Positions 22,579 through 31,126 of a stretch of DNA of 33,985 nt are shown one piece after another. A program made the position numbers and the translations under genes. The notes below the pieces were generated by a model. That model was not told the origin of the DNA. It ran no database searches and saw only the letters and a list, made by a program, of their open reading frames with translations. The DNA is taken from NCBI GenBank assembly GCA_021297895.1, contig JAJTHN010000023.1, forward strand, positions 1 through 33,985, written 5' to 3'. Source of the stretch: Phycisphaeraceae bacterium. Its GTDB lineage: Bacteria; Planctomycetota; Phycisphaerae; Phycisphaerales; UBA1924. Position 1 is the stretch's first letter, and each line of letters starts with the position of its first letter.

Positions 22579-24231
22579 ATGTCGGTTCTGAACGCTCGCA
22601 AATCAATCGCCGCGAAGGCTCGCTTCGGGGTGACGGCGTCGATGCTGCTGGCCATGGCGGGCCTGCAGGCGTGCACCGTCGGGCCGGACTATGTCCGTCC
22701 GGAGATCGTCACGCCGACGGTCTGGTCGGGCGAACTGGCCTCGGGCCTCGAGGCCACGCCGACGGACCTCGGCGCGTGGTGGAGCAGGCTCGGCGATGCG
22801 ACGCTCGACGGGCTGATTCAGCGAGCGGTCGCCTCGAATCTGGACCTGCGCCAGGCGCAGGCCCGCGTGCGCGAGTCGCGTGCGGCGCTCGGTGTGGCGC
22901 GGTCCGACGAGTTGCCGTCGGTCGATGCGAATGGCTCATACACCCGCCAGCGCAACAGCGAAACGACACGACAGGGCGGATTTTCCGGCCGCGATACCGG
23001 CGAGGGCTACGACCTATACAGCACGGGCTTTGACGCGGGCTGGGAGATCGACATCTTCGGTCGCGTCCGCCGCAACGTCGAGGCGGCCAGCGCGGATCTG
23101 GACTCGGCGGTTGAGGCCCGGCGCGATGTTCTGGTCACGCTGGTGGCCGAGGTGGCGCGGAACTACGTCGAGCTTCGTGCGCTGCAACGCCGGCTGGATA
23201 TCGCCCAGCAGAACCTGCGTTCGCAGGAGGACACGCTCACGCTCGTGCGCTCGCGCTTTGAGGCGGGGCTGACCAACGAACTGGACGTGGCCCGGGCTCG
23301 CACGAACGTCGAGACGACCCGCTCGCAGATCCCGACGCTGGTGGCCGGTGCCCGCCGGACGATCTTCCGTCTGAGCGTGCTGCTGGGCTCCGCGCCCGGC
23401 GCTCTGGCCCAGGAACTGGAGACGCCCGGCGCGATCCCGAGCGTGAGCGGCGCGATCCCCGTCGGCGTGCCCGGCGATGTAATCCGCCGGCGCGCGGACG
23501 TGCGGCGTGCCGAGCGTTCGCTCGCGGCGGCCACCGCCCGCATCGGCGTCGCGACCGCGGACCTGTACCCGCGCTTCCGCATCTCCGGCAACCTCGGCTT
23601 CCAGTCCGGCCAGTTCGGACAGTTCTTCAACGGCGACAGTTTCGCATGGGGCATCGGGCCCTCATTCACATGGGCGGTGTTCGAGGCCGGCCGCATCCGC
23701 GGGACCATCGCGGCACAGGATGCGCGGACCGAGGCCGCGATGATCGCCTATGAGGCCAGCGTTCTGCGTGCCATGGAAGAGGTCGAGGGGGCGATGGTCT
23801 CGTTCGCCCAGGAGCACAACCGGCGAGCATCGCTCGTCGTCGCGGCCGAGGCGGCCCAGCGGGCGGTCACGCTCTCTCAGGAGCTGTACTCCCGCGGCCT
23901 GACGGACTTCCAGAACGTCCTCGATGCGCAGCGGAACCTCTTCTCGCTCCAGGACGATGTCGTCCAGAGCGAGCGCACCCTGGGCACCGAGTTCATCGCG
24001 ATGTACAAGGCGCTGGGCGGCGGCTGGGAAACGTTCGAACCGACGGCGGACCAGCCCACGTCCGCCGACGGCAACGGCGCTCCCCCCGGCGACGCGCCGA
24101 AGCCGAATGCATCGGCAACGCCGGCCGGTGCGACCGCCGCGACAGCGAGCGGCGCGTCATCACCAGCGTCCGATCGCGGCGCATCGTCTCAGCGGACGGT
24201 GTTCCCGCCGGCATCGGCGATGGTTCCCTGA
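22579..24231 (+). CDS. Outer-membrane efflux lipoprotein, NodT/TolC family
   Basis: 550 residues. The signal peptide ends in the lipobox LQAC with C32, followed by TVGPDYVRPE, the hallmark opening of NodT-type outer-membrane factors. Two OEP repeats follow, with ASNLDLRQAQARVRESRAALGVARSDELPSVDANGSY in the first and DVRRAERSLAAATARIGVATADLYPRFRISGNLGF in the second. RRRADVRRAERSL is a diagnostic segment of the family. The C-terminal 70 residues are Ala/Pro/Ser-rich and probably disordered. The last 43 bases overlap the end of the convergent membrane-protein gene. It completes a tripartite exporter with the three genes upstream. AAAGG lies 9 bases before the ATG. Confidence 0.93.
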   Translation: MSVLNARKSIAAKARFGVTASMLLAMAGLQACTVGPDYVRPEIVTPTVWSGELASGLEATPTDLGAWWSRLGDATLDGLIQRAVASNLDLRQAQARVRESRAALGVARSDELPSVDANGSYTRQRNSETTRQGGFSGRDTGEGYDLYSTGFDAGWEIDIFGRVRRNVEAASADLDSAVEARRDVLVTLVAEVARNYVELRALQRRLDIAQQNLRSQEDTLTLVRSRFEAGLTNELDVARARTNVETTRSQIPTLVAGARRTIFRLSVLLGSAPGALAQELETPGAIPSVSGAIPVGVPGDVIRRRADVRRAERSLAAATARIGVATADLYPRFRISGNLGFQSGQFGQFFNGDSFAWGIGPSFTWAVFEAGRIRGTIAAQDARTEAAMIAYEASVLRAMEEVEGAMVSFAQEHNRRASLVVAAEAAQRAVTLSQELYSRGLTDFQNVLDAQRNLFSLQDDVVQSERTLGTEFIAMYKALGGGWETFEPTADQPTSADGNGAPPGDAPKPNASATPAGATAATASGASSPASDRGASSQRTVFPPASAMVP

Positions 24232-25313
24232 TCGGGATTCGGTGCGGAGATCGGGGTACCGGCGTGGATCGCCTTGCTCGGCTCTGCGTGGCGCGGGCCG
24301 ATGAGGCCGAGGCGGGCTGCGCCGAGCAGACCCATGCTCAGGTTCGCAACCGCATCAACCGCCGAAACGATGAGGATCACCGGGAGCAACTCCGCGCCGA
24401 GCACGAACGATGAGCCGGCCTCTCGTACGCCGGCGACGCCCGTCGGCGCTGCGCCCTGAATGAAGAAGTACGTTGCGCCGGCCAGCACGCTCTGCTCGAC
24501 GCTCATCTCCACCCCCGCGAACTTCGCGGCGAAGTAGAACCGAGCGGCCGCGAGGGCCAGATCGATCGATCGCAGCGCGATCACCCGCGCCACGACGCCC
24601 GGATCCCCAGCCATGCGCGTCGCACTGTGAAGCCGAAGGAACGACTGCGAGCGGACAAAGCGGCCGACCAGCGGCACGCGCGTCGCGTCGGACCATCGCA
24701 GGATCATGGCCAGGCCGGCGTCGCCCGAGAGCAGTCGCGCCATGCCGCAGGCCAGCGCGGCCAGCGCGATCGTGCCGCCGACGGTGGTGATCCACCAGAG
24801 CGTGTCCATCTCGCCGCGCCAGAGGCTGGCGACGACCGGCGGCGCGAGGCTGACGAGGATGAGCCCCGCGGTGGCGGCCATCCACGCGCCGATGGTCAGC
24901 AGAGGCACACCGTCGCGCGTGCGGTGATGCAGGACGCGGAAGATGAGGCTGGCCTTGAAAGGCAGGTATGACAGGGCGGAGCAGACTCCATTGACCGCGA
25001 TGCACTCGATCATCGACAGGCGGCGGACCGGGCGGAGAACACTGCGAAAGACCATGCCCGCAAGCGCGATGGTGGCGGCGCTGACGAGCACGAGCATAGC
25101 CACCTGCCACCATGGGACCTGCGCCAGTCGCTCGAAGGACTCCCGGAGCTTCGGGTCGCTCCAGACGAGCCATATGCAATAGCCCAGAAGCCCGAGGCTG
25201 ATGATGAACCCGACGATCTGCACAAGGCGCGACAGCACGCCGCGTTGCGGGATCAGCACGCCGGAGGCGTCGACATCGGGACTCTGCGCGGGCGCGGGGC
25301 CCTGGTCGGTCAC
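24189..25313 (-). CDS. UPF0104/LPG-synthase-TM-like membrane protein
   Basis: 374 residues with about eight hydrophobic helices (e.g. IVGFIISLGLLGYCIWLVW; VAMLVLVSAATIALAGMVF; LPVILIVSAVDAVANLSMGLLGA). The segment GAAPTGVAGVREAGSSFVLG matches the PxPGGxGxRE pattern of the lysylphosphatidylglycerol-synthase transmembrane/UPF0104 family, proposed to move lipid-linked molecules across the membrane. The GTG start overlaps the stop of the GT-C gene by four bases (GTGA), so both come from one message. A GT-C enzyme together with a flippase-like protein suggests lipid or surface-glycan work. The soluble Lys-transfer domain of MprF is absent. Confidence 0.8.
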   Translation of the reverse strand: MTDQGPAPAQSPDVDASGVLIPQRGVLSRLVQIVGFIISLGLLGYCIWLVWSDPKLRESFERLAQVPWWQVAMLVLVSAATIALAGMVFRSVLRPVRRLSMIECIAVNGVCSALSYLPFKASLIFRVLHHRTRDGVPLLTIGAWMAATAGLILVSLAPPVVASLWRGEMDTLWWITTVGGTIALAALACGMARLLSGDAGLAMILRWSDATRVPLVGRFVRSQSFLRLHSATRMAGDPGVVARVIALRSIDLALAAARFYFAAKFAGVEMSVEQSVLAGATYFFIQGAAPTGVAGVREAGSSFVLGAELLPVILIVSAVDAVANLSMGLLGAARLGLIGPRHAEPSKAIHAGTPISAPNPDQGTIADAGGNTVR

Positions 25314-27697
25314 GTGAGGTCTCCGGATGCGCGGACGCCGGGTGCGGGGGGTGAGGCGGGAGGTGCGGGCAGCATTGGGCGTGCCGGCGGTACGGGCGTG
25401 TCATCCAGTCGGATGAGCATCACGCCGAGATCGTCCCATCGTCGGACGACGTCGTTCAGGTCCGCGAGGTCCTTGATCACCAGGGCTGTGACGCGGGGGT
25501 CATACCAGCCCGAGCGTTGCAGCCTATCGATCTCGCCGGCATTGATGAGGATCCAGCGCACGCCGCGGGCTTGGAGCATCGGTCCCCAGGCCTCGGGCTG
25601 GTTGGGGCGCTCGCCGATGACCTCGCCCAGCGGCGAACGGTCCCACGTTGTGTGCCAGAGAATGTGACGCGGGGCGCGGGTGAAGTAGTACGGCCGACTC
25701 TCGCCCAGAAGGTACACGGTTTCATCCGGCGGCACGAAGATGTTGACGAACTCGAACGGCTGCAGGCCCGCGGCGAACTCATCGCGTTCGTCATCGGTCA
25801 TGCCGACCATGCGCGCACGGGCCGCTTCGCCCGACAGAAAGCCGCCGCCCAGCACGAGCATGCTGGCCGGTCGGCCCTTGCCCTCACGCATAAAGAGATT
25901 GAGTGTCCACGCGGACAACGCGGCGATCGCGGCGCTGAGGGCGATGATCGCCAGGCGCGCGGGCGAACCCATGCGTCCGGCCAGCAGCCGGTCCAACGCG
26001 GCGCTGGCACCCAGCCCGGCCAGAACCGCGCCCGGAACCAGCGCCGGGAGCAGGAACCGCGCCTGCGCGTGCGTGAAGAAGATCCACGCCACCAGCATGA
26101 GCCCGAGCGAGGCGAGCATCAGCAGCGTTGCGCGGCGGGCCGGGCAAATCAGAGCAAGCATGCCGGCCAGCAGTGAAAGCGGGAAGAACACGAGCCACTG
26201 CGGGTGAAAGAGCCCCCGGGGTGTGTTGGGCTCGCCGGGGGTCGCGGCGACCTCCCAAAGCAGGCGGAGCGCCTCTCGCGGACCGCCGGCGACGGAGTGG
26301 CCTGCCGCGAACCGCGCTGCCTGCTCGCTGGTCCAGTGGCCGGAGCCGAACAGCCCGGTCGCGAACGGGAAGATCGGGTTGCCCGTCGCCAGCGCGCAGC
26401 GGATGAGCACCGGCCCGAGCGCAAGCAGCGACGCGATCCCCGCGACGACCGCGACGGGGAGCCAGCGACGCATCGGAACCAGCACCGCACCCGCCAGCGC
26501 GATCGTCGGAACGCAGAAGAGCGCGGCGGTGGGCTTGCACGCGCAGGCCGCGCCGGTGAGGAGACCGGCGAGGATGGCCAGACGCACCGAGTGGCTTGTC
26601 GAGACCGGCGTTCGGAACTCCATCAGCAGCAGGAGCGTGCCGATGAACATGAGGTTCACCGCGTGTTCGTTGTACGCCAGCGACGCGGTGACGATGCTCC
26701 ACGGTGCCGCGAGATACGCGCTGGCCGCGAGCGAGGCCCCCATCGCCGCGACGCGCTGGGCGCGATAATCGCCCGCCGCGCTCGGCGGGAGGAGCACGCC
26801 CCAGACCAGCCGCGCGACCAGGCCCGCGGTCAGAATCGCCATCCCCGCGTGCAGAAACTGGCACGTGATGCCGCCGAGCCCCTCGCCGGCGACGAGCCCC
26901 ACGGGCAGGCCCTGCGCGTTGCTCAGTCCGCCCCCGAGCACCGCGGCGACGACCAGGAACAGCGACTGCACAAAGCCGCCCATAGGCAGGAACGAATAGA
27001 CATTGTTCAGTTCACCCGCCATCGGCCCCTGCTGCACCCACTGCTGAGGCAGCGCCAGGTGGTACGACATCGCATCGAACGCGCCGAATTCGCTCGACCA
27101 CAGTGCGCCCGGAGGGCTCGCCGACGCGACCATCAGCACCGCCAGCGCCGGCGCCGCGAGCAGCACTGGCCATCGCGCGCTGGGCAGCGGCGGCCGCGTC
27201 CGCACCGCTCGCACAGCACGAAGAAGAAGCCCCAGCGCGCCGACGCTCAGCAGCGCGAGGGCGACGATCTGGCCCTTCGGGCCGGAGAGCAGGCCGAACT
27301 GGCCGAGGACGTGCGCACAGAGCATGAGCAGCGCGGGGCCGAGGGCCACATCGAGCCAGCCCGGCAGGATGCGTTGACGATCGATCAGTTCGCGCAGCAA
27401 TCCGCTGAGCCCGAAAGACGCCAGCAGAATCGCGCCGGCCAAGCCGCCGGCGGAGAGGAGTTTCTCGATCAGGGCGATCGGACCCAGAATCCAGGTGGGC
27501 GCGGAGTGCCCGCCGATCGCGGTCATGACGATTGCGAGAATGAAACTGAGAGTCAGTGTCGCGATTGTCCACATGTGGCGACGCGCGCGTACCCCTAAAG
27601 GCGGGAGATCAGGAGGGCGATGTCCCTGAGTAGGCACCGCGTTCACTTGCCCGGATTGCGGTAAACTGGAGAATGTCACTGGGTTCTCCTGATTCAT
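25310..27697 (-). CDS. Polytopic GT-C-like glycosyltransferase/membrane protein
   Basis: 795 residues from the ATG at 27697; an in-frame ATG at 27574 (MWTIATLTLSFILAIVM) is a reasonable alternative. Neither has a clear ribosome site. About twelve hydrophobic helices fill residues 45-570, then a soluble C-terminal domain follows (about 590-795). The first large loop carries SEFGAFDAMSYHLALPQQW, with the acidic residues typical of the first extracytoplasmic loop of GT-C (PMT/ArnT-like) enzymes. The donor would be a polyprenyl-phosphate sugar. The C-terminal tail is Pro/Ala-rich. It overlaps the downstream flippase-like gene by four bases. The annotation as a GT-C enzyme is a fold-level inference. 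Confidence 0.75.
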   Translation of the reverse strand: MNQENPVTFSSLPQSGQVNAVPTQGHRPPDLPPLGVRARRHMWTIATLTLSFILAIVMTAIGGHSAPTWILGPIALIEKLLSAGGLAGAILLASFGLSGLLRELIDRQRILPGWLDVALGPALLMLCAHVLGQFGLLSGPKGQIVALALLSVGALGLLLRAVRAVRTRPPLPSARWPVLLAAPALAVLMVASASPPGALWSSEFGAFDAMSYHLALPQQWVQQGPMAGELNNVYSFLPMGGFVQSLFLVVAAVLGGGLSNAQGLPVGLVAGEGLGGITCQFLHAGMAILTAGLVARLVWGVLLPPSAAGDYRAQRVAAMGASLAASAYLAAPWSIVTASLAYNEHAVNLMFIGTLLLLMEFRTPVSTSHSVRLAILAGLLTGAACACKPTAALFCVPTIALAGAVLVPMRRWLPVAVVAGIASLLALGPVLIRCALATGNPIFPFATGLFGSGHWTSEQAARFAAGHSVAGGPREALRLLWEVAATPGEPNTPRGLFHPQWLVFFPLSLLAGMLALICPARRATLLMLASLGLMLVAWIFFTHAQARFLLPALVPGAVLAGLGASAALDRLLAGRMGSPARLAIIALSAAIAALSAWTLNLFMREGKGRPASMLVLGGGFLSGEAARARMVGMTDDERDEFAAGLQPFEFVNIFVPPDETVYLLGESRPYYFTRAPRHILWHTTWDRSPLGEVIGERPNQPEAWGPMLQARGVRWILINAGEIDRLQRSGWYDPRVTALVIKDLADLNDVVRRWDDLGVMLIRLDDTPVPPARPMLPAPPASPPAPGVRASGDLT

Positions 27698-27734
27698 ATC
27701 TCGGAAAACACTCGATTGCGGGTAGTCTTCAGCA

Positions 27735-28370
27735 ATGAGTGCTCCGTTCAACAACCCGAATGCAGATGCGTACGCGAATCCAGACGGCCTGCGGCACAAT
27801 GGAATGTACGCCCACGCGGGCGCAGCGGCGCAGCCGGCGGATGTGGTCTCGTCGATACCGGGGCGGCCGGGAGAGGGTCATCGCGGGCTCGATGCGTCGG
27901 CGATGGCGCCCGCGTGCGCGATCTTCCGCCAGAAGCTGCGTCAGCTCGGGCTGAAGTACACGCCCGAGCGTGCGCGGATTCTGGATGCTGTGCTGGCGGT
28001 AAGCCGTCCCTTCCAGGCGGATGAACTGCTGACGATGCTCAACTCGCCGCGGTCGCACGCCGCGCCGGGCGGCGCGGAGCGTGTGAGCAAGGCGACGGTG
28101 TACCGGACGCTGAAGCTCATGACCGAAGCCGGCCTGCTGGCCCGGGAACTGCTTGATGCCGATCAGGCGCACTATCGCCTGGCGCTGGGCAAGCGTTCGA
28201 GCGGGCTGCTGTACCGAACGGACACGAACGAAGTCGACGAGGTCGATTTGCCCGAACTGGCCCAGATCCGTGATCGGCTCTGCCGAAGCCGGGGGCTGGA
28301 GCCGAGCAATCACCGGTTCGTGATCTACGCCACGTCGGCGAGCGATCGTCCGCACCTGCGTACGACCTGA
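27735..28370 (+). CDS. Fur-family regulator lacking the usual metal ligands
   Basis: 211 residues from the ATG at 27735; starts at 27804 or 27903 are possible, and none has a convincing ribosome site. The Fur winged helix is clear: FRQKLRQLGLKYTPERARILDAVLAVSRPFQADELLTML, then RVSKATVYRTLKLMTEAGLLARELL. The dimerisation domain is altered. Where Fur proteins have HHDHLIC..CG and the HxH/CxxC zinc sites, this has SSGLLYRTDTNEVDEVDLPELAQIRDRLCRS. Only RGLEPSNHRFVIYA keeps the fold signature. The N-terminal extension of about 60 residues is low-complexity. DNA binding is likely, but ordinary metal sensing is doubtful. It is divergent from the GT-C gene with only 37 bases between their starts. Confidence 0.85.
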   Translation: MSAPFNNPNADAYANPDGLRHNGMYAHAGAAAQPADVVSSIPGRPGEGHRGLDASAMAPACAIFRQKLRQLGLKYTPERARILDAVLAVSRPFQADELLTMLNSPRSHAAPGGAERVSKATVYRTLKLMTEAGLLARELLDADQAHYRLALGKRSSGLLYRTDTNEVDEVDLPELAQIRDRLCRSRGLEPSNHRFVIYATSASDRPHLRTT

Positions 28371-28383
28371 TCATCGGCTGGAT

Positions 28384-28401
28384 GGCCCGGTGCGCCGGGC
28401 C
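28384..28401. terminator. Stem-loop between convergent fur-like and exbD genes
   Basis: A perfect 7-bp stem GGCCCGG-TGCG-CCGGGCC starts 13 bases after the Fur-like stop and ends 15 bases before the end of the convergent exbD gene. It lacks a T-tract on both strands, so it is a weak bidirectional terminator candidate. Confidence 0.4.
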
Positions 28402-28416
28402 CGGCCGCTCGCGTGC

Positions 28417-28998
28417 TCAATCTGTTGCCGGCGAAGGTGCCGCCGCGGGCCGATCGGGCTCGGCGGCGATGCCCACGCGCGGGATGCCGAGCTTCTGCAC
28501 GCCCTCGTGCACGCGGACGACATCGCGGTACGCCACGCCGACGCCGGGACGCACGAGCACCTCGACCTGCTGCGCGATCACGGCCGGGTCGAGCCCGCGA
28601 ACCACATCACTCAGCGAGGCGAGGATCAGATCGATCTCACGCGCCGGCTCGTCGTTGAGCCTGGCAAGCGTGCGGCCTTCGACGACCTCGATCGCGATGG
28701 TCAGGCGGATCGTGCTCAGGCTCGCAGGCGCGGTGGGCGGCGTCTTTGGCGGCTCGCCGCCGGCGTTGCCCGCCTGCTGCTCGGGCGGGCGGGCGATGAG
28801 GGCCTTGAGGAACCACTCCGGCCCGACGAACGCCGCGCTGGCCATGAAGAAGACCAGGATCACCATGACCACATCGACCATCGGCGTCATGTTCGGGCCG
28901 AAGTGCATGCTCGACCGATCGAGCGCGCCGCGGCGACGAAGTCGCCGGCGCGATCGCGGCGCAGGCTGATCCGATTCACTGTGCGATGGCCCGCTCAT
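28417..28998 (-). CDS. ExbD/TolR-family protein 2
   Basis: 193 residues from the ATG at 28998, which overlaps the stop of the upstream exbD by four bases (ATGA). An Arg-rich cytoplasmic start (PRSRRRLRRRGALD) is followed by NMTPMVDVVMVILVFFMASAAF. This is the ExbD helix with its conserved Asp in the PxVDxxx position. A periplasmic domain follows (about 65-180). It joins ExbB to carry proton-motive force to an outer-membrane partner. A TonB gene is not in the window. The Pro/Gly-rich linker after the helix is long for the family. Confidence 0.88.
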   Translation of the reverse strand: MSGPSHSESDQPAPRSRRRLRRRGALDRSSMHFGPNMTPMVDVVMVILVFFMASAAFVGPEWFLKALIARPPEQQAGNAGGEPPKTPPTAPASLSTIRLTIAIEVVEGRTLARLNDEPAREIDLILASLSDVVRGLDPAVIAQQVEVLVRPGVGVAYRDVVRVHEGVQKLGIPRVGIAAEPDRPAAAPSPATD

Positions 28999-29435
28999 GG
29001 CGCTCGCTCCGTGGCCAGACGCACGCCGATGATCCCGGCGCGCGAACACGCCGCGAGCACCGGAGCGACGGCCTCGAAGGGCAAGTCGCGATGCGCGCGG
29101 AGCGTCACCGGTGCATCGGTTCCGCCGGCCCGCAGCGCGGCCTCGAGCTCAGCACCGGTGCGGAGGAGCTGCTGCTCCAGCCGGACCTCGACGCCGCCGA
29201 ATGCGCCGCGGGCCGATGACTCGCTTCCGGGCGTGACGGTGATCGTTCGACCGGGCTGCTGTGTGGTCGTTCCGATGCCCGACTGGGGCAGTCGCAGGCG
29301 TGCGTCCGCATCGGTCGCGAGCTTGCCGACGATCAGAAAGAAAATGATCATGACCATCACCACGTCGATGAGCGGCGTGACGTTCACGGCCTCGAAGACC
29401 GGCTGTCCCGGGTTGACGGTGCTGCGGCGTCGCAT
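28995..29435 (-). CDS. ExbD/TolR-family protein 1
   Basis: 146 residues. FEAVNVTPLIDVVMVMIIFFLIVGKLA is a textbook ExbD/TolR helix with the essential Asp. The periplasmic part ends in DLPFEAVAPVLAACSRAGIIGVRLATERAP, close to the usual length. It lies 34 bases after the exbB stop and overlaps the second exbD by four bases. Two different ExbD proteins per operon, as here, are common in ExbB-ExbD-ExbD sets and may form mixed dimers. Confidence 0.92.
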   Translation of the reverse strand: MRRRSTVNPGQPVFEAVNVTPLIDVVMVMIIFFLIVGKLATDADARLRLPQSGIGTTTQQPGRTITVTPGSESSARGAFGGVEVRLEQQLLRTGAELEAALRAGGTDAPVTLRAHRDLPFEAVAPVLAACSRAGIIGVRLATERAP

Positions 29436-29469
29436 GGAGAGGGATGATCCCGGTGCGGGAACGGGGTCG

Positions 29470-30201
29470 TCAGAAGGGTTTGTCCGACTCGGGCTTGTCG
29501 GTCGTTGGCAGGCGTTCGACCAGATCGCTGGCGATCGACAGCGCCTCGTTGCAGAGGCGGTCGATGATCGGGCGGTAGAAGCCGAAGGCGGTCAGCGCAG
29601 GCAACGCCAGCAGCAGGCCCAGCATGGTGTGAAAGAGGGCCTTGGCAATGCCGGTGGAGAGGTTGGCGGGGCTGGCCTGGCCGCCGGCGGAGCCGAGTTC
29701 GGCAAAGGCGATGATCATGCCGTAGACCGTGCCCGCCAGGCCGAGCAGGGGGCCGAGGTTGCCCAGCACGTTCAGGGGCTCGATCTTTCGGAACCATTGC
29801 GCACAGCGTTCGCTCGCGGCGATTTCGGCGGCGTCGCGCATCGCGGCGCGGTCGCGCTGGCCGCTCGGCCCCATCGGCACGCTCAGCGCGGCGGCGACGG
29901 CCGCGGCGATGAGCGAGCCGTCTTCGCGGGCGAAGTTCCGCAGTTCGTCAACCCGATCGCCACTCATCAGGCGGCGCATCTCATCGAGGCTGCGCTGCGG
30001 AATGATCGTCGCCCTGCGGATCTCGATCATGCACCGCACGATCACCGCGACGGCGACGACGCTGCCGACCAGCAGCAGGATCGTGAAAACGTCAAAGGAC
30101 TGCGTGAACAGGTCCCAGACTCGGATGCCGCCGGACGGCGGCGCGGCGGACGCCGAGGCGGGCGTGGACTGTGCGATCACGGTGGCGAGCAACATCGACA
30201 T
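29470..30201 (-). CDS. ExbB/TolQ/MotA-family proton channel protein
   Basis: 243 residues from the ATG at 30201 (an in-frame ATG also lies at 30195). The first helix is FDVFTILLLVGSVVAVAVIVRCM. The two C-terminal helices carry the family signature: NVLGNLGPLLGLAGTVYGMIIAF and STGIAKALFHTMLGLLLALPALTAFGFY. The cytoplasmic loop (about 65-135) includes ALSVPMGPSGQRDRAAMRDAAE. It pairs with the two ExbD proteins downstream as an inner-membrane energy-transducing motor. The first 20 residues (ATVIAQSTPASASA) may be a cleaved or extracytoplasmic leader. Confidence 0.92.
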   Translation of the reverse strand: MSMLLATVIAQSTPASASAAPPSGGIRVWDLFTQSFDVFTILLLVGSVVAVAVIVRCMIEIRRATIIPQRSLDEMRRLMSGDRVDELRNFAREDGSLIAAAVAAALSVPMGPSGQRDRAAMRDAAEIAASERCAQWFRKIEPLNVLGNLGPLLGLAGTVYGMIIAFAELGSAGGQASPANLSTGIAKALFHTMLGLLLALPALTAFGFYRPIIDRLCNEALSIASDLVERLPTTDKPESDKPF

Positions 30202-30341
30202 AGGGCCGATGGTACGGAGGCCAAGCGGGGCCGGAATTCGGATCGCTCATGGCCGCGTGACTCGGGCGCGGCGTTGCCGACCGACAATGTCACCCCTCAA
30301 GCGACTTCAGAATGATCGGGGCATCGGCCCGCGGCAGCGGA

Positions 30342-31070
30342 TCAGGCGCGATCTGCGTCGTCATCTTCATCCATGTCCGGCCTGCCGCCGATGGCGTAGC
30401 GACCGGTGATCCACGCGCCAAGGTCCGCCATGCGGCAGCGCTGAGAGCAGAACGGGCTTATCGCGTCGGCATCGGGCGTGCGTCGCGTCGAGCCGCAGAC
30501 GGGACACGGGGTCGCCTGCCCCTCACCCCCCTCACCCCCCACACCCCCCACACCCGGCCCGGCATCCGGGTCCGCGAACTGCGCCAACAGGTGCCAGCCA
30601 TCGCGTTCGGCCCAGAGTTCCGGAGCGATCAACCGGAACCGTCGCTCATCGACACCGGTCGGCTCGATGGCCAGCCGCGCGTGGATCGTCCCCGGCGGCA
30701 GGAACGGCGCGAGGCGATCGGTCCACTCGCAAATCACGATCGCGTCCCCGTCGATGCACGAGTCGATGCCCGCGCTGTGAACATCCTCGCTGCCGCTGAG
30801 GCGATAGGCGTCGATGTGCACCAGCGGCGGAACACTTGGGCGATGAGCGGGGGCGCGGTACTCCTGCGCGATGGTGTAGGTCGGGCTGCTGACCTGGCGC
30901 ACATCCATGCCCAGGCCATCGGCGATGCCGCGGACAAGGTGCGTCTTGCCCGCGCCCATAGGCCCATCGAGCCCAATGACATCGCCCGGACGGATCACGC
31001 GCGCGAGGGTCTGGCCCAGCGCGTGCGTGGCCTCCGGGCTAGTCGTCAGCAGATGGATCGCGCAGAGCAT
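30342..31070 (-). CDS. tsaE: TsaE-YacG fusion protein
   Basis: 242 residues from the ATG at 31070. Residues 1 to about 150 are TsaE (YjeE), the P-loop ATPase of the tRNA t6A threonylcarbamoylation complex: LLTTSPEATHALGQTLA, Walker A GPMGAGKTHLVRGIADGL, VSSPTYTIAQEY, HIDAYRL and ICEWTDRLAPFLP. A Gly-rich linker (GVGGVGGEGGEGQ) encoded by C-rich repeats leads to a YacG-type zinc ribbon. There C189, C192, C208 and C212 are spaced C-x2-C-x15-C-x3-C, with PFCSQRCRMADLGAWITGRYAI and an acidic tail. YacG is a small DNA gyrase inhibitor in E. coli. The two are separate proteins in most bacteria. A start 14 codons upstream (31112) is possible. Confidence 0.85.
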   Translation of the reverse strand: MLCAIHLLTTSPEATHALGQTLARVIRPGDVIGLDGPMGAGKTHLVRGIADGLGMDVRQVSSPTYTIAQEYRAPAHRPSVPPLVHIDAYRLSGSEDVHSAGIDSCIDGDAIVICEWTDRLAPFLPPGTIHARLAIEPTGVDERRFRLIAPELWAERDGWHLLAQFADPDAGPGVGGVGGEGGEGQATPCPVCGSTRRTPDADAISPFCSQRCRMADLGAWITGRYAIGGRPDMDEDDDADRA

Positions 31071-31126
31071 GGTCGAATCATTGCACGCAAGGCCCGCATG
31101 CAGCACGAGCACGCGGCGCTGTCGGG

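Noticed and set aside
26204-27598. 464-residue + strand frame opposite the GT-C gene
   Set aside because: Charged low-complexity antisense product; the - strand frame has conserved membrane helices.
28390-30315. 641-residue + strand frame opposite ExbB/ExbD
   Set aside because: Three well-recognised genes occupy the other strand.
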